DNA of 64,000 bases from Casuarius casuarius (lineage: Eukaryota > Chordata > Aves > Casuariiformes > Casuariidae): contig PTFA01000055.1 of the NCBI GenBank assembly GCA_003342895.1, forward strand, positions 62,001-126,000, in the 5' to 3' direction. The position numbers and the translations under genes were made by a program. Under the pieces are notes generated by a model that was given only the letters and a program-made list of their open reading frames with translations, searched no databases and was not told the origin of the DNA. Shown one piece after another: positions 45,701 to 59,000 of the stretch. The stretch's first letter is position 1. Each line of letters begins with the position of its first letter.

Positions 45701-48500
45701 AACTAGATCAGTTTGTGGTATGTGAATTTCAAAGTGAAAAAGAATGGTAATAGGTAGATTTTAGTTTTAGGTCTGATTCTGCAATTGTTAATATGCCTGT
45801 ACTCAGTAAGTTGGGAAAGGATTCAGCAAAGATAACTTATTTTATTTGAGTTTACCTTCCCATACAAAAATTTAATTAAGAAAAAATTCCTTGTAAAGCA
45901 AAGAATGTGTAGTATATATCAGTTATGAAAAATCTAGTCAACTATAAAGATAATGTAAGTTGTTTCAGCAATAACTGATGTCAGATTATCCTGGTTAATC
46001 TACCGAGTTTGATTCAGGCTTTGTAAACCCCACAAGTGTCAGAAAAAAAGGCATTTTTTGCTTCTTTGTTGTTCCAGCTTCCTCTTCAGCGTATTTCATC
46101 TTCCTTTGGTTATGAGCTACTGGAACTGACAGTAAGCTGTATTTTAGAATTTCAATTTACAGTGTAAGACTTTGCTGTAATTGTTGTATTTTGATTAATT
46201 CAGCTGCAAGTTAGAATTAGTAATGCTAGGACAGCTTTTTAAAAGAAAAAAATTTTATTTTATTTGGTTTTAAATAAGTCAGAGAGGAAAAAGAATAAGA
46301 AATTATATTTTACATCAGTAAGACGTCAGAAAGTGCATTGCTAAGGGTTGCATAATTGCTGGAACATAAAGGTTTCAGACAATAATGTAAAACTTTGTTG
46401 TGAGGATGTTGGGCCATTCTGACTATTTAGATGGCTTATATTCCTCTGACTGGCTTCCTCTACTATTTGAAAAAAGTCTGTCAAAGGAAATTTCAGTCTA
46501 TTTGTATAGACCCCATTCCCATGCCTTATAACATTTAATGTGTTTGTCTTCACATCAGCCTTGTGGGTGATGTTAACTGCACTGAGACACTGACTTATCT
46601 GAGGTGACCCAGGAGAAGTGTTACACTTCCCTGTTCTCTCCTAGCTTGTTCTTCCTTGTGCGAGGTTACTTTTGATTCCCTGGGATAAAGTGGAGGGTGG
46701 GTAGGTAGAAAAGGCTACTCGGGGTGCACCGAAAATGTTAGGAAGTAGCAGCATTCCCTGCTGACTTATTTTGTTATTCCTCTTTCCTTCAGAGAGCCCT
46801 GCCCTTTGCACAGACAAGAAGTTTGGAGTTGGCTAGGGAAGAGTTTGAGGTGCCCCCTCTACCACAGTTCACAGATTGAGGGGGTGGGCATCGAGGAGTG
46901 CAGATGGCTGTGTGAACAGGGTCACTTTCATGCAAGCAAAATTTCCAGTGCTTTTATACATTGACATTATGTTGGAAGCTGGATTTCAAGTACAATAGGC
47001 CTGAAAAAATTAATGCTGAGCATGAGTTTGTTATCCTCTATGATTTTTGCAAGGGATTTTTCTTGTTTGCAGATCTCTAGGACTTGATGGTTACAGATGT
47101 TTTAAATTTACAGCCAGCGTAGTATATGGACTGGGTAAAAGGCTATTTTGGAAGCTGAAGCTTCCTACGGAGGTGTCTTTTCTGGACTCAACAGATAGAT
47201 ACTGTCTAGCTGTACTGTGAAAGTGGTGTGGGCACTGCTGCATTTGAACTGTCCTGGGATCTCATAATCAGAAATAAAATTTCACTTATAGTTTCTTACT
47301 TTTTTCAACATGTCTGAGTATTTTGTAAAATTGTTTAAGGCTTCTTGTGAAGTTGCTAAACTAAAACCTATTAATTCTAAATTACTTTAAGACCTTTTTC
47401 TTCTCTTGATAATACACCCTTGAGAATGATGGTGCATAGCTATTATGGTGCATTATACCAGGGGCAGTGAAGGTATTAATTACATTTTTTTAAGTAATCA
47501 TGAAGTAGTTTTTACTTCACACAGAGACTATCACCTCCATGCAGTAAGCTAACCGAACATAGTAGTAGGAAAATAGGGGAATATATTAGTAGAGAAGGCA
47601 CTGCCTAGAATCTCTGAATAGAGTGGAAAATGCATGATCCTCTTCTCATATGCTTTTTTTAGTCACTATTTTACTTAATCTAGGTAAGGGAAAAATAGAC
47701 TCATGTATGGGTATGGAGAGACCTGAATCATCTAGTGCATCACAGTTTATCAGTGCACCACAGTTCATCACTATTTTTACAGTTTCTCTGATATTTCTAT
47801 CCTTCAACAGTGAAAGAGAAACCAGTCCTAAGAAGACTCATTACCATGCAGTAATTTTTCCAGCTGTTGTGTGCTGCAGAAGTTGCTTTGCCCACTGAAA
47901 ATCCATGAGCTGCATCTTTCCCTCCTAATGGGGGGAAAAAAAACTGAATCAAGTGCATGTATTTAGTCTACTTATGCATGCTGGAAGACCTTTGCACTCT
48001 TGAGCAGACCTTCAAATGTGTTATTACTGGATCCTTGCAAGGAAAGTCCATCTGGAGATGGGATTGAAACAGAGAAGACAATATGGTCCACACGTCACAA
48101 TTTAATCTCACTAACAGGCTGAGCAATGAGCTTTCAATTACTTCATTTCATACTTGTTGCGAGCTGCAAAGTGAATCTTTACTGAAGTAGTCTTTTGTCA
48201 GAAAGAAGGGGGACGTTTTTACATTCTACATTTTTCCTAAAACATATATTGGATAACACTGTTAACAAAAAGCAACCCCCAAAAAACAGTTGGAGTTTTT
48301 AAAAGAGGGACTTTTTAAAAGAGACAGGATCTTGTAACGGCAACCTGAAGTCACATCACCATTTCCAATTCTTGTCTGTATGCCAAGTATGCAGCTTATC
48401 TGATTCTCAGTATGACTGTCCACATTTAGTCCTAAACAGACATCCTCTGTAGTTCAAAAAATTGAACTTCTGGGCTTTTTAAAAGGAAACAGTACAAATA

Positions 48501-48521
48501 CAGGATATCGTAGATATCCTG
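48501..48521. repeat. Short perfect inverted repeat
   Basis: CAGGATATC, spacer GTA, GATATCCTG: two perfect 9-bp arms. Another GATATC-like word follows. No gene context. Confidence 0.8.
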
Positions 48522-50564
48522 TAGAGATATCGTACAAAAGGACTGGATTTCTCTGGGAACTGACCAGACATTTTCCCAGAAGTTTTCTACTGAGAACAGC
48601 AGTGCTGTCAAGTAGCACTTCTATGTCTCCTACTCAGAAAATGCCTTTCTGTAGTGTTTGCTGCTTTTCTGCTTCCTAAAGCAGAAGCTAGAGAATAATG
48701 TTTATCAATTGCATATTTGTTTCTTGTTCTTTAGGTGTTACCTGTGATAGCTCTTGCCATGTTTTTTCTTGTGCGTGAGTATAATTTGAATGCAGAATTA
48801 CAATCCTCAGTTTTATTTCTTATCAAAAAAGATGAGATATGAAATGTGAATATGGTTCCTCTAATGCTAAGTCTACATAGCGTTTTTTTCTGTAACACTG
48901 TTCTTCCTTCATAGACCTAGAGGGAAAATACTATTTGTAGAACACTCTCAAAAGTTGAACTAGAGCCTCAAGAAACTGGATTATAGGCAACAGGCATTAA
49001 GTTCTTCATAGTATTTCCAAGGCAGCTGTTGTACTTTTAGTAGTCACAGATCAGCAGGTAGGACCATGCTTGGGGTAATACTAAAGGGTAGTGTGTGATT
49101 TGCTATTGGGAATGGTCTGAATCTTGGCTATAGTCCATGGACTTCTGAACGTACGTGAGCCTGATATGACCTGGGTGCATGGTTGGGTTTGTATCTGGAA
49201 GTCGGTGTAGACATCGCCAAAACAAGCCATGGGAATATGTAAATCAGGTTTAAAAATTAAAATAGAAACAAAAAGCCCTCTTCCAGGCAAAATTAACTTT
49301 TTGTATCATATAACAAAGTCAGAAGTTTGTTTTCATAGATGGGATAAGCCTTGGGGCACAACTTTCCAGGAAAGAAAACCTCCTTTTTTTATCTTCTGGC
49401 TTTTATCCCCAGGCAACTTTACTGCTGATGTCGACATACTGACTTGCCAGTATACTGGCTTCAGTGACAGTAAAGAGGGTAGATGGGTGGTTGTGGCTAT
49501 CTTATTTTGGCAAGTATATGGTTGCTGCTCAGCTAGGAAACAAATTGACTTCTATCATAGTATGTATTCCACTAAATATATTTTAGAATCTCAGTCTCCG
49601 TTTTTCAAATCAGTAAGCTCTGCTAAGAACCCTAGTAGAGCTTAACAAGAGGAAAAAGTATAGCTATCTGCAATAAATAACTAGGGGGTTAAACTAGTGT
49701 ATGATAGAAATCACTGATACATATTAGAAAAAAAAACTTTCCCCTCTAAAGACAAAGGAGGATAATGTCCATCTCAAAATCAAACAAACTATTCTTTGTG
49801 AATTCTCACCAATTCTTGTTACAAATAGTTATCATTAACAGAAAAATAGAAAAGAAAATGAGTTTGTTTTTGCTTCTTCGTATTTTCTGCTGCACTTTAC
49901 ATAGAGCATATTTATGCTCTCTGTTTAGGCTATTGCATGTCTGAACCTGAATTCTGTCTAATGAGCTACTGGAATATCCTACTCCTGGCACACCATCTAG
50001 CTTCCTCTGTAATTACGGCTAGAAGTTGTCTTGGAGTAGAGCCAGCCCTCTTGGGGGAGCTTGAACACCCCCAATACTCAGCGCAGACTCTAAATCTCTT
50101 GAATTTTGGCTCTGAACAAGGGGAGCAGTTCCTTGGGGCAAGCAACCAAGCTGCCCCAACGTCTCTGCAGCCAGGCTGTATTCAGATACTACACCAGCAA
50201 GCTAGGAGCTGAGACCCTCATGCCATGCCTGGGCTAACCATGCATTGCAAACCTACTTTTGTACATTAGTTTCCTATTTTGTGTTTGTCTTTGAGACTGC
50301 AAAGAAACTCTTAAGGTTGCAGTGTCTGGTACTATTTCAAACACTGTTAGGAATTTGAACTAGAATTCTGTGTGACCGTAAATACCTTTTTTGTACTTTT
50401 TTGTACATACCCTTCAACCAGTTCTAGATTCCTGCTGTGTTTGATTATCTCATTGGACACTTCAGTCCCTCCATCGTTCCGTTTTAAAGCTGTCTTCCTT
50501 CAAAAATAGGTGAGCAGCCTATGTTTGTTTTCCTTTGTCTGAGCTATCTATTTCTCCTGTTAGG

Positions 50565-51000
50565 CAGCACCAAGGGCCATCTGCTCCCTCAGGGATGGGG
50601 AGCCGGGAGCCGAGGGCATCACGCAGCTGGCAGGGCAGGGCCTCGTCAGCCAGGACCCAGCCCTGCAGCACCCGAGCAAGGGGGCCCCGAGGTGGTGGCC
50701 AGGTCCAGCCAAGAATGGAGATCAAGAGGCAAAATCACGGTGATGAGGCAGGTCTGAGCTCAAGCCGGGAAGTCCGTAGTGAGCCATCAGCCTGCAGTGA
50801 GGAGGGTCTGGGTCAACGGGGTCCATGGCCAGGGATGGGCACGACTGTGGCACGTCTCCAGCAGAGCACAGGCAGGGACCTAGGGCCCCAGGCTGGGCTG
50901 AAATGAGGGCTGGCAGGGCCTGGGCAGGGTGGGGGAGGCCTTGGGGGTGGGCAGGGACAGGGAGGGCTGAAGGTGCCTACAGGGCCCAGACATCATCTTT
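50565..51000 (+). repeat. GC-rich repeat, copy 1
   Basis: A sharply bounded GC-rich block in AT-rich DNA, made of imperfect GGGCAGGG/GGCTGGG-type words. Its right half matches the reverse complement of 54,215-54,450; for example GTGGGCAGGGACAG followed by GAGGGCTG and GTGCCT-CAGGGCC. It has no splice sites or conserved frame, and the frames in it are composition artefacts. Family not recognised. Confidence 0.7.
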
Positions 51001-54000
51001 TAGTTAGGATATGTCTAAAATTGAATACTCCGGTTGTTTTTAAAAGGGCTGAAATTATCTCCACATAGAGTAGAAGAATATTTTGGTGTAAAAAGTTCAG
51101 AATGCAACAAGACTTTATAATGCATTTTATATAGATCACTAAATACTTTTATGATGATAACAGCATTCACTCACTGCTGAGACAAGCTAGTTTTGAACTG
51201 TTGACCTGTAAAATAGGAGAGAGGACCATTCCCTGGAGGCATCTAACCTACTGTGTAGCTTTTAATGTCAAAAGCTTTCACTGCTTCTTGCTAGGTACTG
51301 GGGGTTTGGTGGGGTTTGGGTGGAGAGGACAAGAGGGAGCAGGAGTCAGGTGAGACTGGTTGTGAAAAAATTATGCATTTAGTCAAATGCCACAGTGTAA
51401 TTACATGAATATTCCTAACAACTGAATTTTACTGATAGTATTAACTTCTGAAGTGTTATTTTTCTCTGACTTCCATAATACTGTTCTGCTGAGTATTGCA
51501 TAAAACTGTTGAAACTATGATACAATGTACAAGATAGTTAAAAAATGAGTACTCTATTGAACATGTATTTTAAAAGGAGATGGGGAGAGTTTATGCCCAA
51601 AACAGGGGTGCATAGCTAAAATAAGAAATGAGCTGTGTATTTAGGGGGGTCTTTTATTCCTGGATTTGCATGCAGTTCTAACATTTCAATATTAGTTACT
51701 CCTACAATGAGCTCTAATAAAGAAACAGAAACAGCACATAAGCATGAAGAGAATGTCAAAGAAGTATCAGAAGTATCATGGAGATGAAGGACTAGTATGA
51801 CACTGAAGAAAAAAAAAAACCTTTTAAACAGTGTTTTCAGAAGAAGGTTGAAAGTATAAAGGCTTTCAGCTGTTAGCAAACAATATGTGTCAGACCCCTG
51901 CATTTTGCTTAGTCAGGAGACATGGACATTGTAAATATGCAGGACTGCATCTAAGAATGCCTCCTGGTGAAATGAGCCTTTCTTCTAGAAGAACCTATAC
52001 CTATAAGATCGTGAATATTGATCATATGCCTAGGTCAAAAGGTGTAATATTTTAACATGCTCTGTATGGTCCTTTTGCTCATATTTCTGATAATGATTAA
52101 ATCACCTAAACTTTTTTTTTGAAGCATTGTTCATCTCTCTTATGCCTAATATGGTAAGTTGGATTGTGACTTTGTTAGGTCTGTTTCACATGCTTGGAAA
52201 TCTGAGAGGATACTGAATGCTAAATGTTGGCAACGGATTTTTTTTTTAACGAAATTCCATCAAACAAATCAATACAAAATAAAGAGACAGCATTAGAAAT
52301 GATACCTTGGTTCTTCCTTGTAAACATTAAAATTCACTGTTTCAAACATTTGAATGCAGTAGTTAATACTGATATGTCTGCCTAAATGCTACTAAGGACA
52401 TCCCTTTAAACTGATAATTACCAAAGCAAAGACTTAGTTAACTAGTTCTAGTTGATAATTTCAGAGTTTTAGTAATGATGATAAATATGTTGTGAAAAAT
52501 TTCAGGAGCTTTTAAGGGCTTTTTTGTTTCTTTGTTTAGGGGGAAAAAAAGATTGGTAAATATGTGGGTCAGATAGTGAACAGTGGTTTGGCGCAACACT
52601 TTAAGCATCTACTGCTTAAAGACATTTAATGTTGCAGACAGCATGTAATGACACCAGTGGTAAAGTCTAGGGAAACCACTTCTGTGAAACCAGCGGTTGT
52701 TGCGTGCCTCTCTGTATTCCTTTGCGTGCCTTTCGCCACGTATAAAGTCTGCACTCACTTATCTGGGTGCAGATGCTGTTTGTTCACTTGCTGCACGTAC
52801 CCAGCCCTCCCTCAATTCAATCATTTTCCCATTCTCCCTTCATGGTGAGAAAAACTGTGACCTGATAAAGTTACACCCTAGAAGAAGGCTCTTGTCCTTA
52901 TGTTCTTGTCTTTGCACTAAGGTCTCTCACTGTTTATAGTTCAAATTTTGTTCTAGATTTCATCTCAATTGTTTATTTTCTGGGAGCAAGAAATTCACCT
53001 CATGTACATGAAAATCTGCTCACCTACCATTAAGCTGAATAAAACTGCATATTCAGTACTACAGTCAGCAGTTTGCTTATATTTTTATGCATGTAGTCTG
53101 TCATCAGTTTGTATCTTCTAAGGGCTCACACTTCCTCCCCCACAGCAAGGGATCGTCATTTCCCTTCCCCATCCCTCAGGCTTGTCCTGAAACTCTGAGG
53201 AGCTTTGTCAGTTTAACAGACTCCCTTCTGTCCCAGGTCCAAGAACAAAGACAGTACTTTCATTTTTCCTACCTAATTGGTGTGGTGTTTCTGAATTTTT
53301 TTCATTGTTTTGGTAGGTATGCTTGTTACAGACACTTCAGAATACACTGATTTCCTTAAAGAAGAGGTAAGGCAAATCTGCCTTTGTCTCTCTAGTATAG
53401 CATTAAAAAAGCATAACCAGATACTGCAAGATCATTCTCAAGGAAAGACTTTTTGACACCACCATCCCAACTAGATTGCCTTTGCTGCATCTATAGCCAG
53501 AACAGAAGTAGAGACCTATCCGTCTCCAGGATTGACCATGACCTAAATTGGTTGCTGGAGGAGAAATCATGCAATAACATCTTCTCAACATCCAGAGGAG
53601 GAGAAAAAACCCTTGTCAGGAAAGAACTAAGTAGACACTTGCTGTTTCACTTGCTTACCATCTCGCATGGCCTGGGAGAGCCCGTAACCCCAGACGAGGT
53701 TGCCCTCCCCACCCCTTCTGCCATAGCTCTTACATTTGTCATAGCGTAGTTAAAGATTAATTAGCCCAGAGACACAGACTGAAAGGGAGCATGAATCTGT
53801 AGCCCTGTCGTTAGAGCACTCACCACGGAGTGATTAGAAGTCTTCCAGATCCTTTTCATGTGCTTTATTCAGTAACTGGTTTTGAAACAGAGTTGGGAAT
53901 CCAATTTTTTGTTTCATATTTCAAATTTTCTTTTCACAGTGAAAGTCTTATCCACTAGTCATCAGGTGATGTGTTTCCTCTACTGAAAACATTATTCAGT

Positions 54001-54165
54001 CATGTCCTAAGAAGCAGAAAAGCTCTGACGGCGGGGGGGGAAGGTGCTGAGCCTTCACCTCTGAGGTGTTAATGTCACTATTAGTAACTCGAGTGGTTGT
54101 GAATACAAATTTGAAAACGAGCATTTCTTCACAGGTCAAAAACCAGAGGACAAACAACGTATAAA
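51001..54165. other. Intergenic DNA between GC-rich repeats
   Basis: AT-rich non-coding DNA holding the first direct-repeat copy. Open frames near 52.6-52.9 and 53.1-53.75 kb show no recognisable protein features. Confidence 0.6.
52950..53130 (+). repeat. Diverged direct repeat, copy 1
   Basis: Matches 55,870-56,050 in the same orientation. The best block is AGTCAGCA-TTTGC-TATATTTTTATGCAT followed by GT-TCAGTTTGT. It flanks, with its partner, a segment of about 2.7 kb that holds one GC-rich repeat. Confidence 0.65.
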
Positions 54166-54690
54166 ATGGGAGAGGCGGTTCCCTGCTCTTCCCTCCCCAC
54201 AGGAGGCCACCATGTTCCTGCCCGGTGTTCCCAAGTGTGCGTGCCCAGGCCCTGCAGGCACCACCAGCCCTCGCTGTCCCTGCCCACGCCAGGGCCTCCC
54301 ACCCTGCCCGGGCCCAGGCCCCCATTTCGGCCCACCCTGGGGCCATCAGCCTGAGTTACCCTGTGGGTGTCCTGTCTCCGGCCCTGCCTCCAGGATGGAC
54401 TTCAGACCCCCATTACAGCTTGTTTCCACCCAGGTCTCCTGCTGCTCCTGGCAGGACTCCCTGGCGGGTCCCTCGACCTGGCTCATCGTTCTGCCGTGTC
54501 TGGACCCAGGGAGCAGCGCCAGTCCTTGCCTGTTCAGAGGCTGCAGGACCGGGCCCTGGTCGGGCTGGCGCGGCCGCGTGGGCACCCGCGGCTCCCGGCT
54601 TGGCCCTCCTCGGGGAGCAGCCGGCCCTCGCGGCGCCCCGGCAGCGAGCGACAGTCGTTTTCTGAAGTTGCCAGGTATGTTTCTCCTCTT
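54166..54690 (-). repeat. GC-rich repeat, copy 2 (inverted)
   Basis: A GC-rich block in opposite orientation to the one at 50.57-51.00 kb. Several blocks are shared in the same order over more than 300 bp, with substitutions and indels. Long open frames across it reflect the lack of AT-rich stops and show no known domain. Confidence 0.7.
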
Positions 54691-55210
54691 GTTTTGAGTA
54701 GATGGCAGCCGGGGCCCAGGGGGTGTTTCTGTTGTTGAGGCTGTGCCGCTAGTTTGTAAGGAACACCAAGTTCATTAGGCCAGAGAGAGACCGCCAAAGC
54801 AGAAAACAACCAAATAGGCAGACAGTAGTGCAATTTGTATGTTAGGCCCTGCACCAAACATTACATATGAGTTTCATCTAATTACAGTTTAATTAATAAC
54901 AGACCTTGGAGCAAAGACCAGGAAAAGGTCTTTGTGAAGTTAAATCCCTTTTATGTTACTGCCAGCTCCCGAAATTCAGTTAACGGATAGCAATTCTTTG
55001 CTCCGGTGGGACCGCTTCACTGGTAAGGTGATAAGTACTGGTTAGGATATCCTTGTGGGTGACAGCAAGCCTCTCAGGGCGATCTTTGAGCAGTGGCTTC
55101 TTTTGCTTACAAGAGTGTCCTACCCACCGAGCAGTAACAGTCTGCTAGGCTATCCCTTAACTATCCTCTGTGCAGCTGTAGCAGGACTAGCTCGCTACAA
55201 GAAGGGAGTT

Positions 55211-55235
55211 GGTTTTTTAGCAGTGCTAAAAAACC
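55211..55235. repeat. Perfect hairpin, 12-bp arms
   Basis: GGTTTTTTAGCA, a single G, then TGCTAAAAAACC. The arms are perfect with almost no loop, so it would form a cruciform rather than an RNA stem-loop with a normal loop. It lies in a moderately GC-rich segment (about 54,950-55,440) of unknown origin. Confidence 0.85.
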
Positions 55236-55869
55236 CCACCAAGGCACTCACACGGAGGCGGGAGTCCAGTGAAGTCTAGCCGGTGGGGTGGAGGTGCTGA
55301 GCCCCACCAAAACCAGTGCAGGGGGTGCAGAGCTAGCCCCACGGGGCACCCGGCAGAGGCGCAGCCTGTGGCACCCCACGGCATCTGGGTGCCTCCAGGG
55401 TAAGGTGCCAGCTAAACGGTGTTTCAGGCCGAGTAGCTAATTTCTCTCTAATGCCTACACTAAGGACCTCTCTCTTCCTTGGATCTATCCCAGGTTCGTA
55501 TTAGTTGTCATTTGATTGTCATATTGCATACCTCCTTAGGGTTACATTTTCTCTAAGGAACTCCTACAATCTTCCATTAAAAAAAAAAAAAAACCATTGC
55601 CTCAAGACAAGCAAACACTTCAGTTATTGTCATCGGGAATCTTTTTCAGAATTGTAGTAAATACAGCTTGGTCTTTAAATGCCCTCTTTTATTTTCATTG
55701 AGGCATGTCTAGATTTGATATCAGTCTAGGATTTTAGTATTTCATTTTATCTGAAAAAATGGCAGAGCAAAAACACGGTATTTCTTATTCCTTTAATTAC
55801 GATTTTGTTCTCTGAAGTAAAGCAATGAATTTGTACTACATGGCATGTAGTTGCCTGAAGTAAAATCAT

Positions 55870-56050
55870 ATTACCTGTAATTTTATTGTTTTAGCAATTC
55901 TTGGAGAAAAAATACACCTGTATGTGCAATTTGCTCACCCACCACTTTTAAGCCTCAGTAGAAACTGCCTATGTTGTACAATAGTCAGCATTTTGCCTAT
56001 ATTTTTATGCATACAATTTGTCGTCAGTTTGTGCCTCTTTAGGCAATGAT
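55870..56050 (+). repeat. Diverged direct repeat, copy 2
   Basis: Partner of 52,950-53,130, about 2.9 kb away. There are no clear TG...CA ends or target-site duplication, so an LTR pair is not established. Old segmental duplication or two copies of a dispersed repeat are alternatives. Confidence 0.65.
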
Positions 56051-59000
56051 TTCTTAAATAGTCTCTTCCAGTTGCAGTGTTCAAAAAATTTCAAAAGATT
56101 ATTTTCAAAAAAAAAAATTAGAAAAATGTGTTTTCCTTCATGATGCTGTTCAGTAAAAGGCAGAAGAAGGTGTGGAGGTGCAAGTACTATAAACCAAAGC
56201 AAGGTGGCATTTCAGTCGCAGATAATATAATGAAGTTTGGACACAACATACCATAACCTATCATATTTCCTATACCATGTAGAAAATCAGCCAGACTTTT
56301 CCAGGAGAAAGGATTTTCACAACATTTAAAAAGGTATCAGTAAAATAGCATACAAATAATAGAATTATTCCAAACTGGGAAAACTTGCAGAGGTCAATGA
56401 ATTATCTAGTGTCTAGTGACTTTTGCTGGCTGATACTTTTGAAGTTGTTCCTAGCCCTTTCCTGTGACCATGTTTAAAATTCTCATGTAGCTCAGAGACT
56501 GTAGTAATTCGAAGTACTAAAATATCAAGATACAGAGAAAAGTTGAACGGAGTGCCCTTCTCTGCTCTCCTCCCCACCCCTTCCCCAGATATTGGAAACT
56601 GGCAATAACACTCTTAATTCAGTTCTGGCAAATATATCATGGTCATTTGGGGATAGATTTCTTCACCATCAAAGGTGAAATAGACTTTGTTGTGGCAAAA
56701 AATTTAAATACTTTTTTAGGTCAAAGGGTAATTTGAGATTTTTTCTTTAATGATCTCTAGCAGAGTTTCAAGACTGTTCTATTTCACCAGAGAAAACTGT
56801 TTGCTCAAAGATCATTTTGGAGAAGGAATGAAGGGTGTGCTGTTGTGACAGAGTAAATAACTTCAGTAAACTAATTGTTTGCCATAATCAGCTGTATTTT
56901 TAGAGATGAACAGAATGATATGAGATCTGAGATTCCAATTTCTGGAACAGGGATCAGAGAAAATTAATATAAGCGAGGAGGCAAAAATTAGTCCCTTTAA
57001 TGTAAAACAATAAACAAGCAAGCTGTTCCTTGTTTGTTTGTTATTTTTTATGCTTTTACTACCTTCCAAACTGGCATATCCCTTGCATTCATTCCTCTTC
57101 TCCATTTTTTTCTGTGAGCACATTCTAGGATTGTAATTCTTTCCCATGATACATATTTAAAACCTGTTTATTTTTTATTCATTCTTTAAGATTGGGTTGC
57201 TACATTGTATGCAACGTACTCTGTCAACCATATACAAGATACAGAAACGGTTGCCAGTGATAAATCTTGCATGTACTTCAAAATTAAATACAGTGCTTAT
57301 ATCTAATTTTAGGCTGCCCTGCAGCATTACTGAGCGGAACAGTTATTGCAATTCAGTACAACACAGCCTGAATATATGGATGGCTGTTTATTAACCACAA
57401 GATGATAGTTTAACACAAACCCCTCCTACTTGGTTATACTTAAACAGCAAGTGGTCATATTTCTTCAGAAACCCAGGAGAGATTTTTCTCTTCCTCAAAA
57501 CAGAAAATAGCACTGTGTAGTAATGACCTAATTCAGAAAGAGAAAATCCCTCCTAGATGTGAGAATATCAACCAGTATTACTTTAGAACAGAAGATACGT
57601 ACAACATGGATTTGGAACTATATTTGAAATTAAAAAGTTATCATGGGTGTTTTTTTTAACTTGCATTGAGATATTTAACCATATTATTTTTGGAAAGATA
57701 AGATAGAAGTACTTTACCAACGAAGCACTGCCAAATAAGGTGTAAGCTTAAACTGTAACACCAAAGTTGAACAATGACATCTACCAGAGAGAGTCAGAGT
57801 CATTGTGGTGCTCCATGCTATACAGTGTCTATAGGAAACTTTCCTTCCTTGACCTCAAAGGATCGAGTTTGATTGTAGTCAAAGAGGATATTTGTAGCTT
57901 CTTTATGCAACTCTTCCTACAGTGGATTTTCTACCAGCCTGGAAACTGTGCAGTCAGAATGCCCATGCCTTTGTTTTATTTCATATTTCAGATTTATCTT
58001 CATGCCTTTAAAGAAAACCTGTCATTGCTCTTTGTTTTCTCATTTCTGATGGGAATCTTTTTGTGCACTGTAGTTTGTCTTCTATGCAACTGCTTGCACA
58101 GCTCACAGCCTGGCAGATAACAGGAAGAGGAACAGTAAAGAGTTTAAGAAACTGAAGGCGGTCACAGGCAGACACAGCAGGTAGTCTGGGGACACCTCCA
58201 GCCCACAGCAGAGGAGGAAGCTCTGGTTCCTCATGACGCTTGCAGCTAGGTGGAGTGGGGAAATGGGTTTCAGAGCATGTGTGCTCAGTTTAGTAGGGCA
58301 GACAACTTGTTTCCAGTTATTGAGGGAGCAGCCAAGGCCAAGTGGTGGGAGCCTCATCCTCTACAGTTAGCTATCCCCATGAGTGTCACAAGAATTTTTG
58401 CCATGTGCTCTTTTACCTGTAGCAGTGATCATAATACTGATAGGAAGACAAAGGGAATATTTTTGGAAGAAATGATCTAGTACTCAGCTTCCACTGTAAA
58501 AGCAGAGTTGCTTAGAATGAAAAAAAAAAAGTGTGATAGGAGACAACTTTTTAATTAAAACTAGAATATCCACTTCTGTTGTCCAGTTGGCTTTTGTATC
58601 TAGCACACTTCCTTTTTTGTTCACTTGTTATTTTGTGTTTAGAAAAAAAAATCCCCCCATCGAAGTTCTCAACCCCACTCATCTCCCAGAAGACCCCAAA
58701 CAGAATAAAATTGCACAGCTCAGCTTGCTGGATAGTCTTAAAACCCAAAGAATCTGTATAGGCAAAAAGCAATTTTTAGCTCACAAGTACAGGGCCTTAG
58801 ACATCTAAGCGAGTATTTCTCATTGTATGCAGTTAGAGGGCAGTGGTACACACCTTACACAGCTCCTTTCTCCTTCAGCAAGTTATTTGCTGTGATGTCA
58901 GGGACAATAAGATAGCAAGGTGGGTTTTAACAAAACCTGTAACTTAAAATCCTTTTTATATTTTCTGGAATAAAGTTATGAAACATGAACTTACTCCTTT

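Larger units (their letters stand above)
39300..50560. other. Intergenic DNA upstream of EMB
   Basis: No exon, CpG island or known transposon seen. It contains a (GT)n/(AC)n palindrome at 39,739-39,760, a purine run near 40,719-40,749 and a short perfect hairpin at 48,501-48,521. EMB enhancers could lie here, but nothing in the sequence alone shows them. Confidence 0.6.

Noticed and set aside
49229..49645. Open frame of 138 codons
   Set aside because: No recognisable domain, no Kozak or promoter support and AT-rich non-coding surroundings; probably chance.
50535..50906. Open frame of 123 codons
   Set aside because: Same repeat family, with open frames on several frames at once and no domain or splice structure.
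54212..54697. Open frame of 161 codons in the GC-rich block
   Set aside because: Pro/Gly/Arg/Ala-rich composition, overlapping open frames in other frames and an inverted non-coding copy at 50.6-51.0 kb show it is a composition artefact.
52950..56050. Complete LTR retrotransposon between the direct repeats
   Set aside because: The repeats lack clear TG/CA ends and a target-site duplication, and the interior has no gag or pol-like frame.
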